Assembly (NCBI RefSeq): GCF_007744515.1
Contig: NZ_CP036268.1
Coordinates: 3,580,712 to 3,644,711, forward strand
Direction of reading: 5' to 3'
Length of the DNA stretch: 64,000 nucleotides
Source of the DNA: Stratiformator vulcanicus
GTDB taxonomy: Bacteria; Planctomycetota; Planctomycetia; Planctomycetales; Planctomycetaceae
The notes under the pieces were generated by a model that saw nothing but the letters and a program-made list of their open reading frames with translations, ran no database searches and was not told where the DNA came from. Positions 55,867 to 64,000 of the stretch are shown here, one piece after another. The position numbers and the translations under genes are program-made. Numbering within the stretch: the first letter of the stretch is position 1; each line of letters begins with the position of its first letter.

Positions 55867-56331
55867 GTGCCTGACGAACTACCAGATTGGATTGCCGCAT
55901 TGCCCGCGATCAATGCGGCGCTCAATTCGCTCGCCACGCTCTGCCTGGCCGCTGCGTTTATTGCGATTAAGAAGAAGCGAGTTCATCTGCATCGAAATTT
56001 GATGCTGACGGCCTTTGGGATCTCGATCGCATTTCTTGCCTGCTACCTGACCTACCACGAGGGCTTGCGACAATACACCGGCGAGGCGGGCCGCGCCTTT
56101 ACGGGGCAGGGCATCATCCGGCCGATTTACTTCACCATCTTAATTTCTCACATCATCCTGGCTGTCACCGTCCCGGTTTTGGCAATCGCCGCGATTTACC
56201 AAGCCTGGCGAAAGAACTGGTCGGCCCACAAAAGCGTGGTGAAGTATGCGTTTCCAGTTTGGATGTACGTTTCGGTCACCGGTGTTGTGATATATTTCAT
56301 GCTGTACCACTGGGTCGGTCCCGCATTGTGA
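55867..56331 (+). CDS. DUF420 membrane protein
   Basis: A 154-residue protein with four transmembrane helices (LPAINAALNSLATLCLAAAF, 'LMLTAFGISIAFLACYLTYHEG', 'IYFTILISHIILAVTVPVLAI', 'PVWMYVSVTGVVIYFMLYHW') and conserved histidines in 'KRVHLHRNLML' and 'ISHIILA', 'SAHKSVVKY', as in DUF420/YozB proteins. These accompany sco and ctaA/ctaB in oxidase clusters and may help assembly. The start is GTG 55867; its stop overlaps the next gene. Confidence 0.88.
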   Translation: MPDELPDWIAALPAINAALNSLATLCLAAAFIAIKKKRVHLHRNLMLTAFGISIAFLACYLTYHEGLRQYTGEAGRAFTGQGIIRPIYFTILISHIILAVTVPVLAIAAIYQAWRKNWSAHKSVVKYAFPVWMYVSVTGVVIYFMLYHWVGPAL

Positions 56332-56789
56332 AAGACCACAAGCCCGCTCTCGTCTTCCGGATGGCCTACACAGCTGCCGGCTTGCTCGTCCTATTCGCGA
56401 TCCTCACGACCGGTTTTCGGTGGTTTGCGACCGCCGAGCGTGCACTTTCGCTGAATGCGGATCAAATCGTCAAAGCAGAGATGACCGTCTACGACGACCC
56501 AGACATCCTGCCGTGGGGCGAATACGAAATCGACCCGGCGGCGGCTCGCCGTGTCTATCACCAATTAGGCAAGAGCGTAACCGGTAGCCCATCGCCTTGG
56601 TTTTCCTCCTTCGACATCCGATTTAAGACAGACGACGGCACCGTCGATGAAGTGCAGTTTAGCAGCGAAATTAAACAAGTGAGAGTGAACGGCCGGTACT
56701 TTCGAACCTCCGAGTCCGCCCGGGAATTAATTCAAGAGATCTTTCACGAATTAAGCAATCAGAACAAGCAATCTGCTTCGGGAACTTGA
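56328..56789 (+). CDS. Single-pass membrane protein of unknown function, end of the oxidase-assembly cluster
   Basis: A 153-residue protein from GTG 56328, which overlaps the DUF420 stop (GTGA); the frame is open to 56259 but that part lies in the DUF420 gene. One transmembrane helix (about residues 10-30: MAYTAAGLLVLFAILTTGF) leads to a small extracytoplasmic domain ('DQIVKAEMTVYDDPDILPWGEYEI', 'FDIRFKTDDGTVDEVQFSSEI'). No family is recognised. Tight coupling suggests a role in the same assembly process. Confidence 0.72.
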   Translation: MKDHKPALVFRMAYTAAGLLVLFAILTTGFRWFATAERALSLNADQIVKAEMTVYDDPDILPWGEYEIDPAAARRVYHQLGKSVTGSPSPWFSSFDIRFKTDDGTVDEVQFSSEIKQVRVNGRYFRTSESARELIQEIFHELSNQNKQSASGT

Positions 56790-56796
56790 GCAGAAG

Positions 56797-59514
56797 TTAT
56801 TCCCAGTCTTCACCCACGAGCCAGCGGTAATTCAAGACACGCCGGCCGCCTTCCTGTTCAGCCCGAATCCAGAGTTCTTTACCCCGATGGGCCTCGGCAT
56901 CGGGGAGCTTGTAAAATTTGGTATCGGTGCCGCTGCCCAGTTTTGTAACGGTTCGAATCTGACGTTGAGAGCCGGGGACGAATAAGCTGCAACGGAAGTC
57001 GAGAACCTCGACGGGTGACGTGCGGTTGGTAATTTTCTGTTCGATCTCGAGTAGACCGTCGTTTAATTTCCGATCAGTCACGAGCAGATGCAGGTCGCCG
57101 AAGCCGACTTCAAGAGTTCGCCGGACCGTGAATCGGTAGGGGCGATCGCCGACCACCGAGAACTCGAGTTCGACCGGCGTCGTTCCGAGACTGGCGTTGG
57201 GCGGCAAAGACAATCCGACGGGCAATCGAAACGCTTCGCCCGGTCCGAGGGAGAACTCCCAGCGATCTCGGTCGGACTCCCACTCTCGTGGTAAATGAAG
57301 CGTGACGGTCCCGCTGACTCCCTGATTCAGCGAATTGCGTCCGACGATGGCATCGCGTTGTTCTCCGTGCTGACTCTGCAAGCGTCCATTTTCGAAACGG
57401 ACGGACGTGCGCCAGCGAGCCACCGCCTCTGAGCCGCCGGTGATGATCAGTGGTTCCGGGCCGATATCGAGGAGCTGACGCCCGGTCGAATCCTTCGGGA
57501 TCGTCCGCTGCAGGCCGAAGATGTCGATGCTCTTGGCTGTTTCGCCGAGATAAATGATTTCGCGAACCGGCTCATCACTCCAAAGCACGATGCTTGCACC
57601 GCTTGCGCCCACGAATACTTCGTTGCGGACGCCGGGGCTCATCGTCAAAGAGCCGAGATGTTCGGCCTCGCGCAGGGCGAGCGCCGTCGTTCTCCAAGGT
57701 AGAAACAGATCGGTGGGTGCACCGTCGTCGCGAAGCAAACCATGCTCTTTGTCGAACACGTCCGCTGCAAAAATGAGGTCTGCGCCCGATGTCCGAGCCG
57801 TGATCATTCGGCGGATTAAGTCCGCGGCCCGAACGGCGGTTGAATGTTCGCTACGTGGAAGTGGCGTTAATACATCCCAATGGGCGTGCGGACCGTCCCA
57901 GGTGGGCGACGTCGAATCGAGAGTGGTCGAATTCCGAGAGAAAACCAACGGAAACTGCGGTGTGATGGCTGCGGTTGGCCGGCCGCCTTCCCAAGGCACG
58001 ATCAGTTTGGCTTCGCGGCCGACACGTTCGAATTCCGACTTCAGCACCTCGAGCATCGACTCGAAGTCTTTCATTCCGGTGAAGCCGGTATCATTGTCGC
58101 CGCCGACCTGCCAATGCCTGACCCGCGACGAATAGCGGGCCACGACCGGCTCGAGCGACGGTAGCCACACGTCGGACGGCAGTGTGAACAGTTCGCTCGC
58201 CCCCTTCCAATTGTGGGCAAACTTCGCGCGAAGTTCTCTAGGCGGGTGGTTCAACGTACCGACGGTGCGAAGGCCGGCGGAGCCAAGCTTGTCGATCAAT
58301 ACGGCGGTGCGTCCGGCTGCGATCGGGTCATCAACCGCCTGCTGCCAGACCGGATACTTAATCCAGTTGATCCCCGCCTGTGTCGCCGCAGATGCCAACT
58401 CGTCTGCCCCGAGTTTCGTTGGTCGGTCGATGCTCCAACCGAAGTCACCATGGTCGACCGGCTCCACCAAATCCATCACGGCGAACGAAGTCATTTCCCT
58501 AAGAACAGGTCGGCCATCGTCTAACAACGTCGCGCGGACTTCGTAATAGCCGTAGTCGAGCGGATCGAGCTTCCACAAAATTTCGCCGGTCTCGTTGGAA
58601 CGTCCGTCAGCGGCTGCGGAAAGCCGGACCGGCGTCACTTCGAGCGAACCGCGGTCTGTAGCTGCGTAAATGGGCATTCGATCGGATGTGCTGATCGAAA
58701 GGAGCGGGTGATTAACCGCGCGGGCCAAGTTCGGCGCACCCAGTGAGAAATCGCGACTAAGAATCGTCTTTTCGCCGGCTACCAATTCGAGTTTCAGGTT
58801 GTACTCGTGGCCCGGCTCCAAACCGGAGGCTTTCGATCGGATCTCGACCGGGACGTCACGTCGTCGAAATTGCGAGTGAAAATTGCTGTGAAGTTGCAAC
58901 TCGGGCAGTCGCCCCAGCCACAAGTCATCGAAGTAGACGCGCCCGGCAAGATCGTGACGCTGCGAACCGACGAGATGGCATCCGATGACCAGAAAATGCT
59001 GCTCCGGCGTCGATTTGATCGGTCCGACCGCTAGCCGGACCCAACCGTTTGAGGTCGCAGTGACGGCGCCGCTGACGTGGCGAGAGATGCGGTGACGGCG
59101 ATGATCAAGGATCGAGACGGTAAACCGCGCCGCGTCGAAGCGAAGCCCCTCGGTCTTCACCCAGCCTTCGAACACGTGTCCGTGAATCCGATCGATGCGG
59201 ATCGGATCGGAATAGATGGCACACGCCCCGCCATCGGGAGTGATGCTCAATGAGCCCGGCTCCGATCGGCCGACATCGAGATCAAGTTCGACCTCAATGT
59301 ATCCCGGGAAGTCCGGGCCGCGGCGTCGCGACCATCCGTCCGGAAACCGATCGAAATCGCGATCTGCTTCGTGTCCGAAGCGAAATTTGGTGACTTCCGT
59401 CGCCGCCGCGGACATGCGGGCAGACTCTTTGTCAGCAGCGCGCACATCGTCTTGCCCCGCGGCAATGCCGAGCAGGAAGAGAGCCAATGTGCGAAATCCG
59501 AGCCGCCAAGTCAC
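56797..59514 (-). CDS. Large exported protein with carbohydrate-binding and glycosidase-like regions
   Basis: A protein of about 905 residues. GTG 59514 is preferred as it gives a standard signal peptide (MTWRLGFRTLALFLLGIAAG, cleavage near RAA); TTG 59535 adds seven residues. The order is an N-terminal jelly-roll ('GHVFEGWVKTEG', 'GRVYFDDLWLGRLPEL'), a second beta-sandwich, then a TIM-barrel-like region from about residue 340 ('FGWSIDRPTKLGADELASAATQAGINWIKYP', 'VRHWQVGGDNDTGFTGMKDFESMLEVL') and C-terminal beta-domains. 'HWQVGGDND' stands where GH5/GH39-type enzymes often have the N-E pair, but has D for E, so activity is doubtful. It converges on the oxidase cluster. Confidence 0.75.
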   Translation of the reverse strand: MTWRLGFRTLALFLLGIAAGQDDVRAADKESARMSAAATEVTKFRFGHEADRDFDRFPDGWSRRRGPDFPGYIEVELDLDVGRSEPGSLSITPDGGACAIYSDPIRIDRIHGHVFEGWVKTEGLRFDAARFTVSILDHRRHRISRHVSGAVTATSNGWVRLAVGPIKSTPEQHFLVIGCHLVGSQRHDLAGRVYFDDLWLGRLPELQLHSNFHSQFRRRDVPVEIRSKASGLEPGHEYNLKLELVAGEKTILSRDFSLGAPNLARAVNHPLLSISTSDRMPIYAATDRGSLEVTPVRLSAAADGRSNETGEILWKLDPLDYGYYEVRATLLDDGRPVLREMTSFAVMDLVEPVDHGDFGWSIDRPTKLGADELASAATQAGINWIKYPVWQQAVDDPIAAGRTAVLIDKLGSAGLRTVGTLNHPPRELRAKFAHNWKGASELFTLPSDVWLPSLEPVVARYSSRVRHWQVGGDNDTGFTGMKDFESMLEVLKSEFERVGREAKLIVPWEGGRPTAAITPQFPLVFSRNSTTLDSTSPTWDGPHAHWDVLTPLPRSEHSTAVRAADLIRRMITARTSGADLIFAADVFDKEHGLLRDDGAPTDLFLPWRTTALALREAEHLGSLTMSPGVRNEVFVGASGASIVLWSDEPVREIIYLGETAKSIDIFGLQRTIPKDSTGRQLLDIGPEPLIITGGSEAVARWRTSVRFENGRLQSQHGEQRDAIVGRNSLNQGVSGTVTLHLPREWESDRDRWEFSLGPGEAFRLPVGLSLPPNASLGTTPVELEFSVVGDRPYRFTVRRTLEVGFGDLHLLVTDRKLNDGLLEIEQKITNRTSPVEVLDFRCSLFVPGSQRQIRTVTKLGSGTDTKFYKLPDAEAHRGKELWIRAEQEGGRRVLNYRWLVGEDWE

Positions 59515-59770
59515 AGCGTACCGCCTTAACCACAAACGATATTCGTCGCGCGCGATCTATTTCCATTCTGAAAATTGCGTTGAAATCGAACGCCCGCGTA
59601 CTTATTGCTTCGGCTATCGACACCGCTTGTCTGCGTGGAAACACGACTTCTGTCGCCGGACACCTCGGGTATTCCGAGTCGAGTCGATTTTGCCGTGAAG
59701 TCGACCGCGGTAGAGTGATCCCCTCTCAGACAATCGACTCCCCCCCGCAAAGACACAGCGCCGATTCATC

Positions 59771-60577
59771 ATGCCGGAGACGCTTCTCAAAGCCGCCGTT
59801 CCCACGCGTCTGTTCGAAACGGGTATCAAGCAGGCCATCGAAAATGCCGCCACCTTTGGTGTCACTGGCGTGCAAGTCGACGTCCGCAGCGAATTGACGG
59901 CCGATGAATTTGGCGAGTCCGCGCGGAGACAGCTCACGAATCTGCTGGGAGATTTCGGCCTGAAAATCGCCGCCGCGGAATTTCCGCTGAAGCGCAAATT
60001 TATGGACGAATACGGTCTCGATGAACGCATCGCCGTACTAACCGCCGCCATCGAATTTGCTGCCGTGATGAAAGCGCCGGTGCTCTCGTTCCCGATCTGG
60101 GGACTGCCGACGGCCGATCACGATGAAGACCAAAATGAGTACCGATTGGCGGTCGAGTTATTGGCCGACCTCGCCCGTCTCGGCGACCACTTCGGCGTGC
60201 TGCTCGCCCCGATGCCGGTGGGCAATGAGGCGTTGCGGCTCGGTCGCATTTTGGCCGAAGTCGATACCGGTCCGACCGGCGTATATCTCGACCCCGCCGC
60301 AGTCGCAGTTAGCGGCGACAAACTCCGGACCGTCGTTTCCGAGCTGCACGACCGCATCGCTCAAGTGCGAATCCGGGACGCCGTTCGTGATATGGACGGT
60401 CGCGTCCTCGAGGTTCCCGTCGGTCGCGGTGAAGTCGATTGGAGCGAGACGATCGCCGTGCTGCAGGAGGCGTCGTTCGATGGCTGGTATATCGCCGATC
60501 GATCCGAAGGATCAGAAAAACTTGGCGACGTCTCGCGGGCACTGAGCTTTCTCCACAATGTCGCGTTCGGATCGTGA
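59771..60577 (+). CDS. Sugar phosphate isomerase/epimerase-like TIM-barrel protein
   Basis: A 268-residue protein of the AP endonuclease 2/xylose isomerase-like TIM-barrel superfamily: 'ENAATFGVTGVQVDVRS', 'APVLSFPIWGLPT', 'GVLLAPMPVGNEALRLG', 'VYLDPAAVAVSG', 'AQVRIRDAVRDMDGRVLEVPVGRGEVDWSETI', 'FDGWYIADRSEG'. The acidic metal ligands usual in the family are partly replaced (LLAPMP where LLENH is common), so activity may differ or be lost. No signal peptide. It lies 10 nt upstream of xseA, but functional linkage is unclear. Confidence 0.78.
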   Translation: MPETLLKAAVPTRLFETGIKQAIENAATFGVTGVQVDVRSELTADEFGESARRQLTNLLGDFGLKIAAAEFPLKRKFMDEYGLDERIAVLTAAIEFAAVMKAPVLSFPIWGLPTADHDEDQNEYRLAVELLADLARLGDHFGVLLAPMPVGNEALRLGRILAEVDTGPTGVYLDPAAVAVSGDKLRTVVSELHDRIAQVRIRDAVRDMDGRVLEVPVGRGEVDWSETIAVLQEASFDGWYIADRSEGSEKLGDVSRALSFLHNVAFGS

Positions 60578-60586
60578 GGCGGTGCG

Positions 60587-61825
60587 ATGAATGTTCCCGA
60601 GCCGCTCGGCGTTGCCGAATTAACGCGTCAACTCAAGGAACTCGTCGAAGCGAATTTTCCGCACGTCGCGGTCCGCGGTGAAGTCTCCGGGCTGATGCGG
60701 GCGGGTTCGGGGCACGTCTATTTCACGCTGAAAGATGAGAAAGCCCAAATCCGCGGCGTCATGTGGCGAACCCGAGCGAGCCGCCTGCGATTCGACCTCG
60801 AAGATGGCATGGATGTCATCGCGGCCGGGCCGGTCGAGATTTACGCTGCCCGCGGCAGCTATCAGCTCATCTGCGAAGAACTCATTCCTGTCGGCGTTGG
60901 CCCGCTCGAACTGGCTTTTCGGCAGTTGCAGGAAAAGCTCTCGCGTGAGGGCTTATTCGACTCCGAACGAAAGCGACCGCTGCCTCGAATTCCGAATCGC
61001 ATTGCGATCGTCACCAGCCCGACGAGTGCGGCCGTTCGCGATATGCTGCAGGTGATTTCGCGCCGCTGGCCGGCAGCGCCGATCGTCATTCTGCCGGTTC
61101 GAGTGCAGGGGGAGGGTGCCGCGAAGGAGATTGCCGCAGCCCTTGGCCAAATTCACCGACTCCTCGACGTCGACCTCGTGATCACCGGCCGCGGCGGCGG
61201 CAGCCTCGAAGACCTGTGGGCCTTCAATGAGGAGATTGTCGCCCGCGCCATCGCGGAGTGTCCGGTGCCGGTCGTTTCGGCCGTCGGGCACGAGATTGAC
61301 GTGACGATTGCCGATCTCGTCGCCGACCGCCGGGCACTGACCCCCAGCGAAGCGGGCGAACTTGCTGTTCCCGATCGAGCCGAGTGGCGAGCGTTGCTCG
61401 ATCGCCAGTCCGACCGACTGATGCGGGGACTGCGATCCACAGCCGATCGAGCCCGCACCCGGCTCGAATCCGTCAAGAATCATCGCGTCTTCAACCGCCC
61501 CGAGGAGATCATCCGCGAACGGACGCAACACGTTGACCTGTTGCAGGAACGCTTTACCCGCGGCGCCCGCGAACTACTCCGCCGGCAACGCTCGGCCCTT
61601 GATGCCCGCGCCGCCGAGCTTGATGCCCTCAGCCCGCTCGGCGTCCTCCGAAGGGGATACAGCGTCACAACTCGCTGTGAGAGCGGGCAGGTCGTCCGCG
61701 ATGCTTCCTACGTCGAAGTGGACGCCACGATTGAAACCCGGCTCGCATCGGGCAAACTCATCAGTCGCATTGAACAAGTCATCAAAAGCGAGCCGGAAGC
61801 GTCAGCGCCCGGAGTTGAGTCTTAG
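60587..61825 (+). CDS. xseA: Exodeoxyribonuclease VII large subunit
   Basis: A 412-residue XseA. It has the N-terminal OB-fold (LTRQLKELVEANFPHVAVRGEVSG, 'HVYFTLKDEKAQIRGVMW'), catalytic core ('PNRIAIVTSPTSAAVRDMLQVI', 'DLVITGRGGGSLEDLWAFNEE', 'PVVSAVGHEIDVTIADLVAD') and a helical C-terminus. With XseB it degrades single-stranded DNA from both ends to oligonucleotides. The last nine codons before VES (SEPEASAPG) come from the left arm of a 27-bp inverted repeat, and the stop codon lies in the loop. xseB follows 71 nt later. Confidence 0.96.
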   Translation: MNVPEPLGVAELTRQLKELVEANFPHVAVRGEVSGLMRAGSGHVYFTLKDEKAQIRGVMWRTRASRLRFDLEDGMDVIAAGPVEIYAARGSYQLICEELIPVGVGPLELAFRQLQEKLSREGLFDSERKRPLPRIPNRIAIVTSPTSAAVRDMLQVISRRWPAAPIVILPVRVQGEGAAKEIAAALGQIHRLLDVDLVITGRGGGSLEDLWAFNEEIVARAIAECPVPVVSAVGHEIDVTIADLVADRRALTPSEAGELAVPDRAEWRALLDRQSDRLMRGLRSTADRARTRLESVKNHRVFNRPEEIIRERTQHVDLLQERFTRGARELLRRQRSALDARAAELDALSPLGVLRRGYSVTTRCESGQVVRDASYVEVDATIETRLASGKLISRIEQVIKSEPEASAPGVES

Positions 61826-61864
61826 CAACCCGCAATTCTCCGGGCGCTGACGCTTCCGGCTCGC
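61788..61864. repeat. 27-bp perfect inverted repeat overlapping the end of xseA
   Basis: Arms at 61788-61814 (begins GCGAGCCGGAAGCGTCAG, ends CCCGGAG) and 61838-61864 are exact complements; the 23-nt loop contains the xseA stop codon (61823-61825). The left arm encodes SEPEASAPG. It may act as terminator or mRNA processing site between xseA and xseB. Confidence 0.85.
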
Positions 61865-61896
61865 CATGCACCAGTGTTCTAGCCTCTCGCCTTTTT

Positions 61897-62268
61897 ATGC
61901 CAAAGAAGTCTGAATCATCCGACGAGCAGCCCAGCTTCGAGTCGTCTGTCGACGAACTGGAGCAGATCGTCCGCGATCTCGAAGAGGGCCATCTCGGCCT
62001 GCAGGAGTCGCTGGGACGCTTCGAAACAGGGGTGAAGCTGCTGAAGACCTGTTACCGGACGTTGGAGGACGCCGAGAAAAGGATCGAAGTCCTGGCCGGC
62101 TGGAGCGAAGACGGCTCACCCGACCTCGAAGACTTCGACGCCTCCGCAACCGCTGATGAATCGGACAAGAAAGCGGGCCGCAGGAAATCGGCAGGCCGGA
62201 AGAAGGCCTCGAAAAAGAAAGCTGAGCCCGAAGAATCCTCCAACGAAGACAATCAACTCTTTTCATGA
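61897..62268 (+). CDS. xseB: Exodeoxyribonuclease VII small subunit
   Basis: A 123-residue XseB, longer than the usual 60-80. Residues 12-75 are the helical hairpin that packs along XseA (FESSVDELEQIVRDLEEGHLGLQESLGRFE, 'LKTCYRTLEDAEKRIEVLAG'). The tail is acidic, then Lys/Arg-rich (residues 88-108), and ends DNQLFS. The QLF near the C-terminus resembles a sliding-clamp-binding peptide (inference). Lies directly after xseA. Confidence 0.92.
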   Translation: MPKKSESSDEQPSFESSVDELEQIVRDLEEGHLGLQESLGRFETGVKLLKTCYRTLEDAEKRIEVLAGWSEDGSPDLEDFDASATADESDKKAGRRKSAGRKKASKKKAEPEESSNEDNQLFS

Positions 62269-62287
62269 AAATGCTTACTCCCATGAA

Positions 62288-62379
62288 ACAAGCCCGCAGC
62301 GCGAGTAAGGGATATTCTGAGTCGGGTTTGCTAATTCGTGACGCTTCAATTGAGTCCCTTGCTCGCGCTGCGGGCTTGT
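62288..62379. repeat. Inverted pair of family B repeats
   Basis: Left copy 62288-62312 (begins ACAAGCCCGCAGCGCGAG) and right copy 62355-62379 (its reverse complement with one mismatch) face each other across a 42-nt spacer after the xseB stop. The pair can fold into a long hairpin and may terminate xseAB. Confidence 0.8.
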
Positions 62380-62473
62380 GTGTCCGCTACAATAGTTGAG
62401 TCAGGGCGAACTCCGTTAATCGTTGCCGTGTCGATTCCGAGTCCCACCAGAATATCTGCTTCCCGAGCCCCGC

Positions 62474-63574
62474 ATGTCGCCTTTTCGTCCCGCCGTCGAT
62501 GCCATCGAGGGCTACGTGCCCGGCGAGCAGCCGCAGGAGACCGGCTGGGTCAAACTCAATACGAACGAGAATCCTTACCCGCCGTCGCAACAAGCGATTG
62601 AAGCAATCGTCGGCAAAGCGAACGATCGCCTCAACGTTTATCCCGACCCGCTTGCCCGGGGATTCTGCCAACTCGTCGCGGAGCAGATGGACCTCGATCC
62701 CGAGTGGATTCTCCCCGCCAATGGCAGCGACGAAAACCTGACGATTTTGCTCCGCTCGTTTGTCGAGCCGGGCGAGCAGATCGCGTGTCCGTATCCGAGC
62801 TACATTCTTTACGAAACCCTCGCGGCAATTCAGGGAGCTGGTACGCAGCGACTGCTTCTCAACGCGGATTGGTCATTCGATTTCGCTGCTGCCGAACGCA
62901 CGATTGCGAATTCAAAGCTGGTCCTCGTCCCGAACCCGAATTCGCCCTCCGGCACGAAATGGTCGCACGACGATCTTCTTCGACTCGTCCCGCCGAAGGG
63001 CGTATTCGTATTGGATGAAGCGTACGGTGCGTTTGCCGACAACCCGCACGATGGTTCAGTCTTACAGTCCGAGGCGGGCCGACGCATCGTAATGACGCGG
63101 ACTGTAAGCAAAGCGTTTAGCCTCGCGGGGCTGCGATTCGGATACGCGATCGCCCACCCCGACCTCATCCGCGGCATGAGGAAGGTCAAGGACAGCTACA
63201 ACTGCGATGCCCTCGCGATCGCCGGCGCCACCGCCGCTCTGGCCGATACCGAGTGGCTCACCGAGACGACCGCCAAAATCCGCGCCACCCGTCGACGACT
63301 TTCCGCCGCCCTCGCAGAACTCGGATTCGAAGTCACGCCGAGTCAGGCGAATTTCGTGTGGGTCACCCATCCCGACCGGAATCATCAGTCGATTTACCAA
63401 TCGCTCAAAGAAAACCGCGTTCTTATCCGTTATATGCAATATCCGGAGGCTCCCGCCTTCGGCGCGCACGGCCTCGACGGGCTCCGTATCACGATCGGTA
63501 CCGACGCCGAAATTGACCGCTTTCTTGACGTGCTTCGAATCGTCCTCGGCCGCGATTCGACTTCCAACGTTTAG
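62474..63574 (+). CDS. hisC: Histidinol-phosphate aminotransferase
   Basis: A 366-residue PLP enzyme (fold type I) converting imidazole acetol phosphate and glutamate to histidinol phosphate. ATG 62474 gives the usual start (MSPFRPAVDAIEGYVPGEQP); the longer frame to 62423 is not family-like. 'LNTNENPYPPS', 'NGSDENLTILLRSF', 'PNPNSPSG', 'VLDEAYGAF' and the PLP lysine K213 in TRTVSKAFSLAGLRFGYA are all seen. hisB follows 50 nt downstream, the start of a histidine operon. Confidence 0.95.
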   Translation: MSPFRPAVDAIEGYVPGEQPQETGWVKLNTNENPYPPSQQAIEAIVGKANDRLNVYPDPLARGFCQLVAEQMDLDPEWILPANGSDENLTILLRSFVEPGEQIACPYPSYILYETLAAIQGAGTQRLLLNADWSFDFAAAERTIANSKLVLVPNPNSPSGTKWSHDDLLRLVPPKGVFVLDEAYGAFADNPHDGSVLQSEAGRRIVMTRTVSKAFSLAGLRFGYAIAHPDLIRGMRKVKDSYNCDALAIAGATAALADTEWLTETTAKIRATRRRLSAALAELGFEVTPSQANFVWVTHPDRNHQSIYQSLKENRVLIRYMQYPEAPAFGAHGLDGLRITIGTDAEIDRFLDVLRIVLGRDSTSNV

Positions 63575-63624
63575 CCGCGACCGCCAGGAAGCGCGCCTGA
63601 TGTGTTTCACGAAGTGAAGAACTC

Positions 63625-64000
63625 ATGCCCCGCACCGCAACGATTAATCGCTCCACCAAAGAAACGACGATCGAACTCTCCCTCGATCTCGACGGGGCAG
63701 GCAACAGCGACATCGCAACCGGTGTCGGGTTCTTCGATCACATGCTGACGCTATTGGCCCGACACGGTCTGTTCGATTTAAACGTTAAAGCCGATGGCGA
63801 TCTTGATGTCGATGCCCATCACACTGTCGAAGACGTCGGCATCTGTCTCGGGCAGGCGATGCGCGAAGCCCTCGGCGACAAAAAGGGCCTGACCCGTTAT
63901 GGCTCGATTACTCTACCGATGGAGGAAACGCTGATCACCTCCGCCGTCGACTTGGGCGGGCGAATGATGCTGGTCTTCGACGTCGCCTTCGAGACCGAAA
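63625..64000 (+). CDS. hisB: Imidazoleglycerol-phosphate dehydratase, 3' end outside the window
   Basis: The first 125 residues of HisB. '[20 protein letters not shown]' and '[31 protein letters not shown]' hold the metal-binding His clusters; the product removes water from imidazole glycerol phosphate to imidazole acetol phosphate, the substrate of HisC. Begins at ATG 63625. The remaining 70 or so residues lie beyond 64000. Confidence 0.95.
   Translation, partial: MPRTATINRSTKETTIELSLDLDGAGNSDIATGVGFFDHMLTLLARHGLFDLNVKADGDLDVDAHHTVEDVGICLGQAMREALGDKKGLTRYGSITLPMEETLITSAVDLGGRMMLVFDVAFETE

Overview
The window looks like chromosomal DNA of a planctomycete (phylum Planctomycetota). This is inferred from four things: GC-rich sequence; many exported or lipobox-bearing proteins of unknown function lying between housekeeping genes; frequent GTG/TTG starts with few clear Shine-Dalgarno sites; and gene types common in that phylum (ThuA-domain protein, diheme cytochrome c peroxidase, large secreted jelly-roll/TIM-barrel-like proteins, TopA with a lysine-rich tail). 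No phage, transposase, CRISPR array or rRNA was seen. One initiator-type tRNA is present.

Layout. 1-5.8 kb: partial peptidyl-prolyl isomerase-like membrane protein (-), topA (+), then ubiE-ubiX (-). 6-12.5 kb: a large exported protein, class II aldolase and a lipoprotein. 12.7-14.4 kb: ispF, ruvC, ruvA. 14.5-22.8 kb, nearly all on the minus strand: ThuA protein, two coupled lipoproteins, fatty-acid desaturase, a two-component pair, a seven-Asp-box propeller and alanine dehydrogenase. 22.9-30.2 kb: Nif3-like protein, nadC and a GT39-like membrane protein (+), facing a GT2/LPG-type flippase pair and an ACT protein (-). 30.5-34.6 kb: oxidative-stress genes (ahpC, AhpD-like, cytochrome c peroxidase) and a propeller protein with an N-terminal 11-residue helix repeat. 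34.8-38.3 kb: asnS, initiator tRNA, patatin phospholipase and a DUF2007/zinc-ribbon protein. 38.8-44.7 kb: DEAD-box helicase, then an exported protein coupled to a tyrosine-phosphatase-like/c-type-heme fusion, then a Kef antiporter overlapping a YiiX-like hydrolase. 44.9-48.4 kb: two lipoproteins and a small acidic protein. 48.9-56.8 kb: a repeat-motif protein followed by a heme-copper oxidase assembly cluster (diheme cytochrome c, ctaA, ctaB, ABC ATPase and permease, SCO, DUF420). 56.8-64 kb: large exported protein (-), sugar isomerase-like TIM barrel, xseA-xseB, hisC and partial hisB.

The most distinctive signal is a set of dispersed palindromes. Four 30-bp elements share one architecture (12-bp arms, 6-nt loop, arms beginning AAAGCCCA) and each lies just after a gene; two are identical and one carries a paired arm change. 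A second family (about 25 nt, beginning ACAAGCCCGC) occurs as tandem and inverted pairs between genes and once in frame inside the Nif3-like gene. Two other hairpins span or overlap stop codons. Other candidates for new biology are the phosphatase-cytochrome fusion, the repeat-motif protein upstream of the oxidase-assembly genes, and the hendecad-repeat propeller protein.
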